DNA from: Arion vulgaris
Lineage: Eukaryota > Mollusca > Gastropoda > Stylommatophora > Arionidae
Direction: 5' to 3'
Assembly (NCBI GenBank): GCA_020796225.1
Contig: CM036756.1
Span: forward strand, 56,202,616 to 56,266,615
Length of the DNA: 64,000 nucleotides
Below the pieces are notes generated by a model that was given only the letters and a program-made list of their open reading frames with translations, searched no databases and was not told where the DNA came from. Positions 61,859 to 64,000 of the stretch are shown piece after piece (positions within the stretch are counted from its first letter, which is position 1; each line of letters starts with the position of its first letter). A program made the position numbers and the translations under genes.

Positions 61859-64000
61859 AACTTAACAAACTATGGAAGATTTAGTACCTACTCACAGCAG
61901 TTTGACATTAACTTAACAAACTATGGAAGATAAAGTACCTACTCACAGCAGTTTGACATTAACTTAACAAACTATGGAAGATAAAGTACCTACTCACAGC
62001 AGTTTGACATTAACTTAACAAATTATGGAAGATTTAGTACCTGCTCACAGCAGTTTGACATTAACTTAACAAACTATGGAAGATAAAGTACCTGCTCACA
62101 GCAGTTTGACATTAACTTAACAAACTATGGAAGATAAAGTACCTACTCACAGCAGTTTGACATTAACTTAACAAACTATGGAAGATAAAGTACCTGCTCA
62201 CAGCAGTTTGACATTAACTTAACAAACTATGGAAGATTTAGTACCTGCTCACAGCAGTTTGACATTAACTTAACAAACTATGGAAGATAAAGTACCTGCT
62301 CACAGCAGTTTGACATTAACTTAACAAACTATGGAAGATTTAGTACCTGCTCACGGCAGTTTGACATTAACTTAACAAACTATGGAAGATAAAGTACCTG
62401 CTCACAGCAGTTTGACATTAACTTAACAAACTATGGAAGATAAAGTACCTACTCACAGCAGTTTGACATTAACTTAACAAACTATGGAAGATAAAGTACC
62501 TACTCACAGCAGTTTGACATTAACTTAACAAACTATGGAAGATAAAGTACCTGCTCACAGCAGTTTGACATTAACTTAACAAACTATGGAAGATAAAGTA
62601 CCTACTCACAGCAGTTTGAAATTAACTTAACAAACTATGGAAGATAAAGTACCTACTCACAGCAGTTTGACATTAACTTAACAAACTATGGAAGATTTAG
62701 TACCTGCTCACTGCAGTTTGACATTAACTTAACAAACTATGGAAGATTTAGTACCTGCTCACAGCAGTTTGACATTAACTTAACAAACTATGGAAGATTT
62801 AGTACCTACTCACAGCAGTTTGACATTAACTTAACAAACTATGGAAGATTTAGTACCTACTCACAGCAGTTTGACATTAACTTAACAAACTATGGAAGAT
62901 AAAGTACCTGCTCACAGCAGTTTGACATTAACTTAACAAACTATGGAAGATTTAGTACCTGCTCACAGCAGTTTGACATTAACTTAACAAACTATGGAAG
63001 ATTTAGTACCTACTCACAGCAGTTTGACGTTAACTTAACAAACTATGGAAGATTTAGTACCTACTCACAGCAGTTTGACGTTAACTTAACAAACTATGGA
63101 AGATTTAGTACCTACTCACGGCAGTTTGACATTAACTTAACAAACTATGGAAGATTTAGTACCTACTCACAGCAGTTTGACATTAACTTAACAAACTATG
63201 GAAGATAAAGTACCTACTCACAGCAGTTTGACATTAACTTAACAAACTATGGAAGATAAAGTACCTACTCACAGCAGTTTGACATTAACTTAACAAACTA
63301 TGGAAGATTTAGTACCTGCTCACGGCAGTTTGACATTAACTTAACAAACTATGGAAGATTTAGTACCTGCTCACGGCAGTTTGACATTAACTTAACAAAC
63401 TATGGAAGATAAAGTACCTGCTCACAGCAGTTTGACATTAACTTAACAAACTATGGAAGATTTAGTACCTGCTCACAGCAGTTTGACATTAACTTAACAA
63501 ACTATGGAAGATAAAGTACCTGCTCACAGCAGTTTGACATTAACTTAACAAACTATGGAAGATTTAGTACCTTCTCACAGCAGTTTGACATTAACTTAAC
63601 AAACTATGGAAGATAAAGTACCTGCTCACAGCAGTTTGACATTAACTTAACAAACTATGGAAGATTTAGTACCTGCTCACAGCAGTTTGACATTAACTTA
63701 ACAAACTATGGAAGATTTAGTACCTGCTCACAGCAGTTTGACATTAACTTAACAAACTATGGAAGATTTAGTACTTGCTCACAGCAGTTTGACATTAACT
63801 TAACAAACTATGGAAGATTTAGTACCTGCTCACTGCAGTTTGACATTAACTTAACAAACTATGGAAGATTTAGTACCTGCTCACAGCAGTTTGACATTAA
63901 CTTAACAAACTATGGAAGATTTAGTACCTGCTCACAGCAGTTTGACATTAACTTAACAAACTATGGAAGATTTAGTACCTGCTCACAGCAGTTTGACATT
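61859..64000. repeat. 51-bp satellite, ~42 units, runs off the window
   Basis: Units of 'cttaacaaactatggaagat', 'ttagtacctgctcacagcag' and 'tttgacattaa'. Two main variable sites are 'gatttag/gataaag' and 'cctgctc/cctactc'. The array is very homogeneous and is cut by the end of the window. Confidence 0.95.

Overview
The window is repeat-rich, AT-rich nuclear DNA from an invertebrate animal. I find no complete host protein-coding gene. Four things indicate a metazoan: many 5'-truncated non-LTR retrotransposons (RTE-like reverse transcriptase and C-terminal fragments), several tRNA-headed SINE families with target-site duplications (TSDs), a decayed DD34D mariner, and non-autonomous DNA elements of hAT and piggyBac type. 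The element mix suits a lophotrochozoan, perhaps a mollusc. That is an inference, because no host gene is present to place the species.

Layout. Roughly two fifths of the window is tandem repeat, in more than 30 arrays with units of 17 to 66 bp. The largest are at 1.4-2.6 kb (51 bp), 10.4-11.2 kb (66 bp), 11.8-13.0 kb (41 bp), 13.4-14.5 kb (45 bp), 22.4-24.1 kb (24 bp), 28.3-29.6 kb (54 bp), 35.2-36.7 kb (25 and 50 bp), 46.8-47.7 kb (20 bp), 48.2-50.5 kb (58 bp), 50.6-52.2 kb (two related 32-bp families), 52.3-53.1 kb (31 bp), 53.6-55.1 kb (34 bp) and 61.86 kb to the window end (51 bp). Interspersed elements fill most of the rest: at least ten LINE lineages and nine SINE-like families, often nested inside each other. 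Long reading frames over the arrays are artefacts of units that lack stop codons.

Main results. (1) A 54-bp minisatellite at 28.3-29.6 kb is an internal expansion of LINE coding sequence. The single-copy precursor is visible in another copy of the same LINE at 57.3-57.8 kb, and a third copy at 55.2-55.7 kb has expanded a different 45-bp coding segment. A different, RTE-type LINE at 20.4-21.5 kb shows a further internal expansion. (2) Two or three SINE families share one 5' head but have different 3' tails. Several copies have clear 9-14 bp TSDs. (3) A 20-bp satellite starts exactly at the 3' end of a SINE copy and appears to reuse its last bases. (4) Several nested insertions have readable TSDs, which gives a relative chronology.

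Local names used below: LINE-A to LINE-K and SINE-1 to SINE-9. They are labels for this window only. Host-gene signal is limited to one possible cadherin-like exon near 33.4 kb and one weak signal-peptide frame near 30.3 kb.
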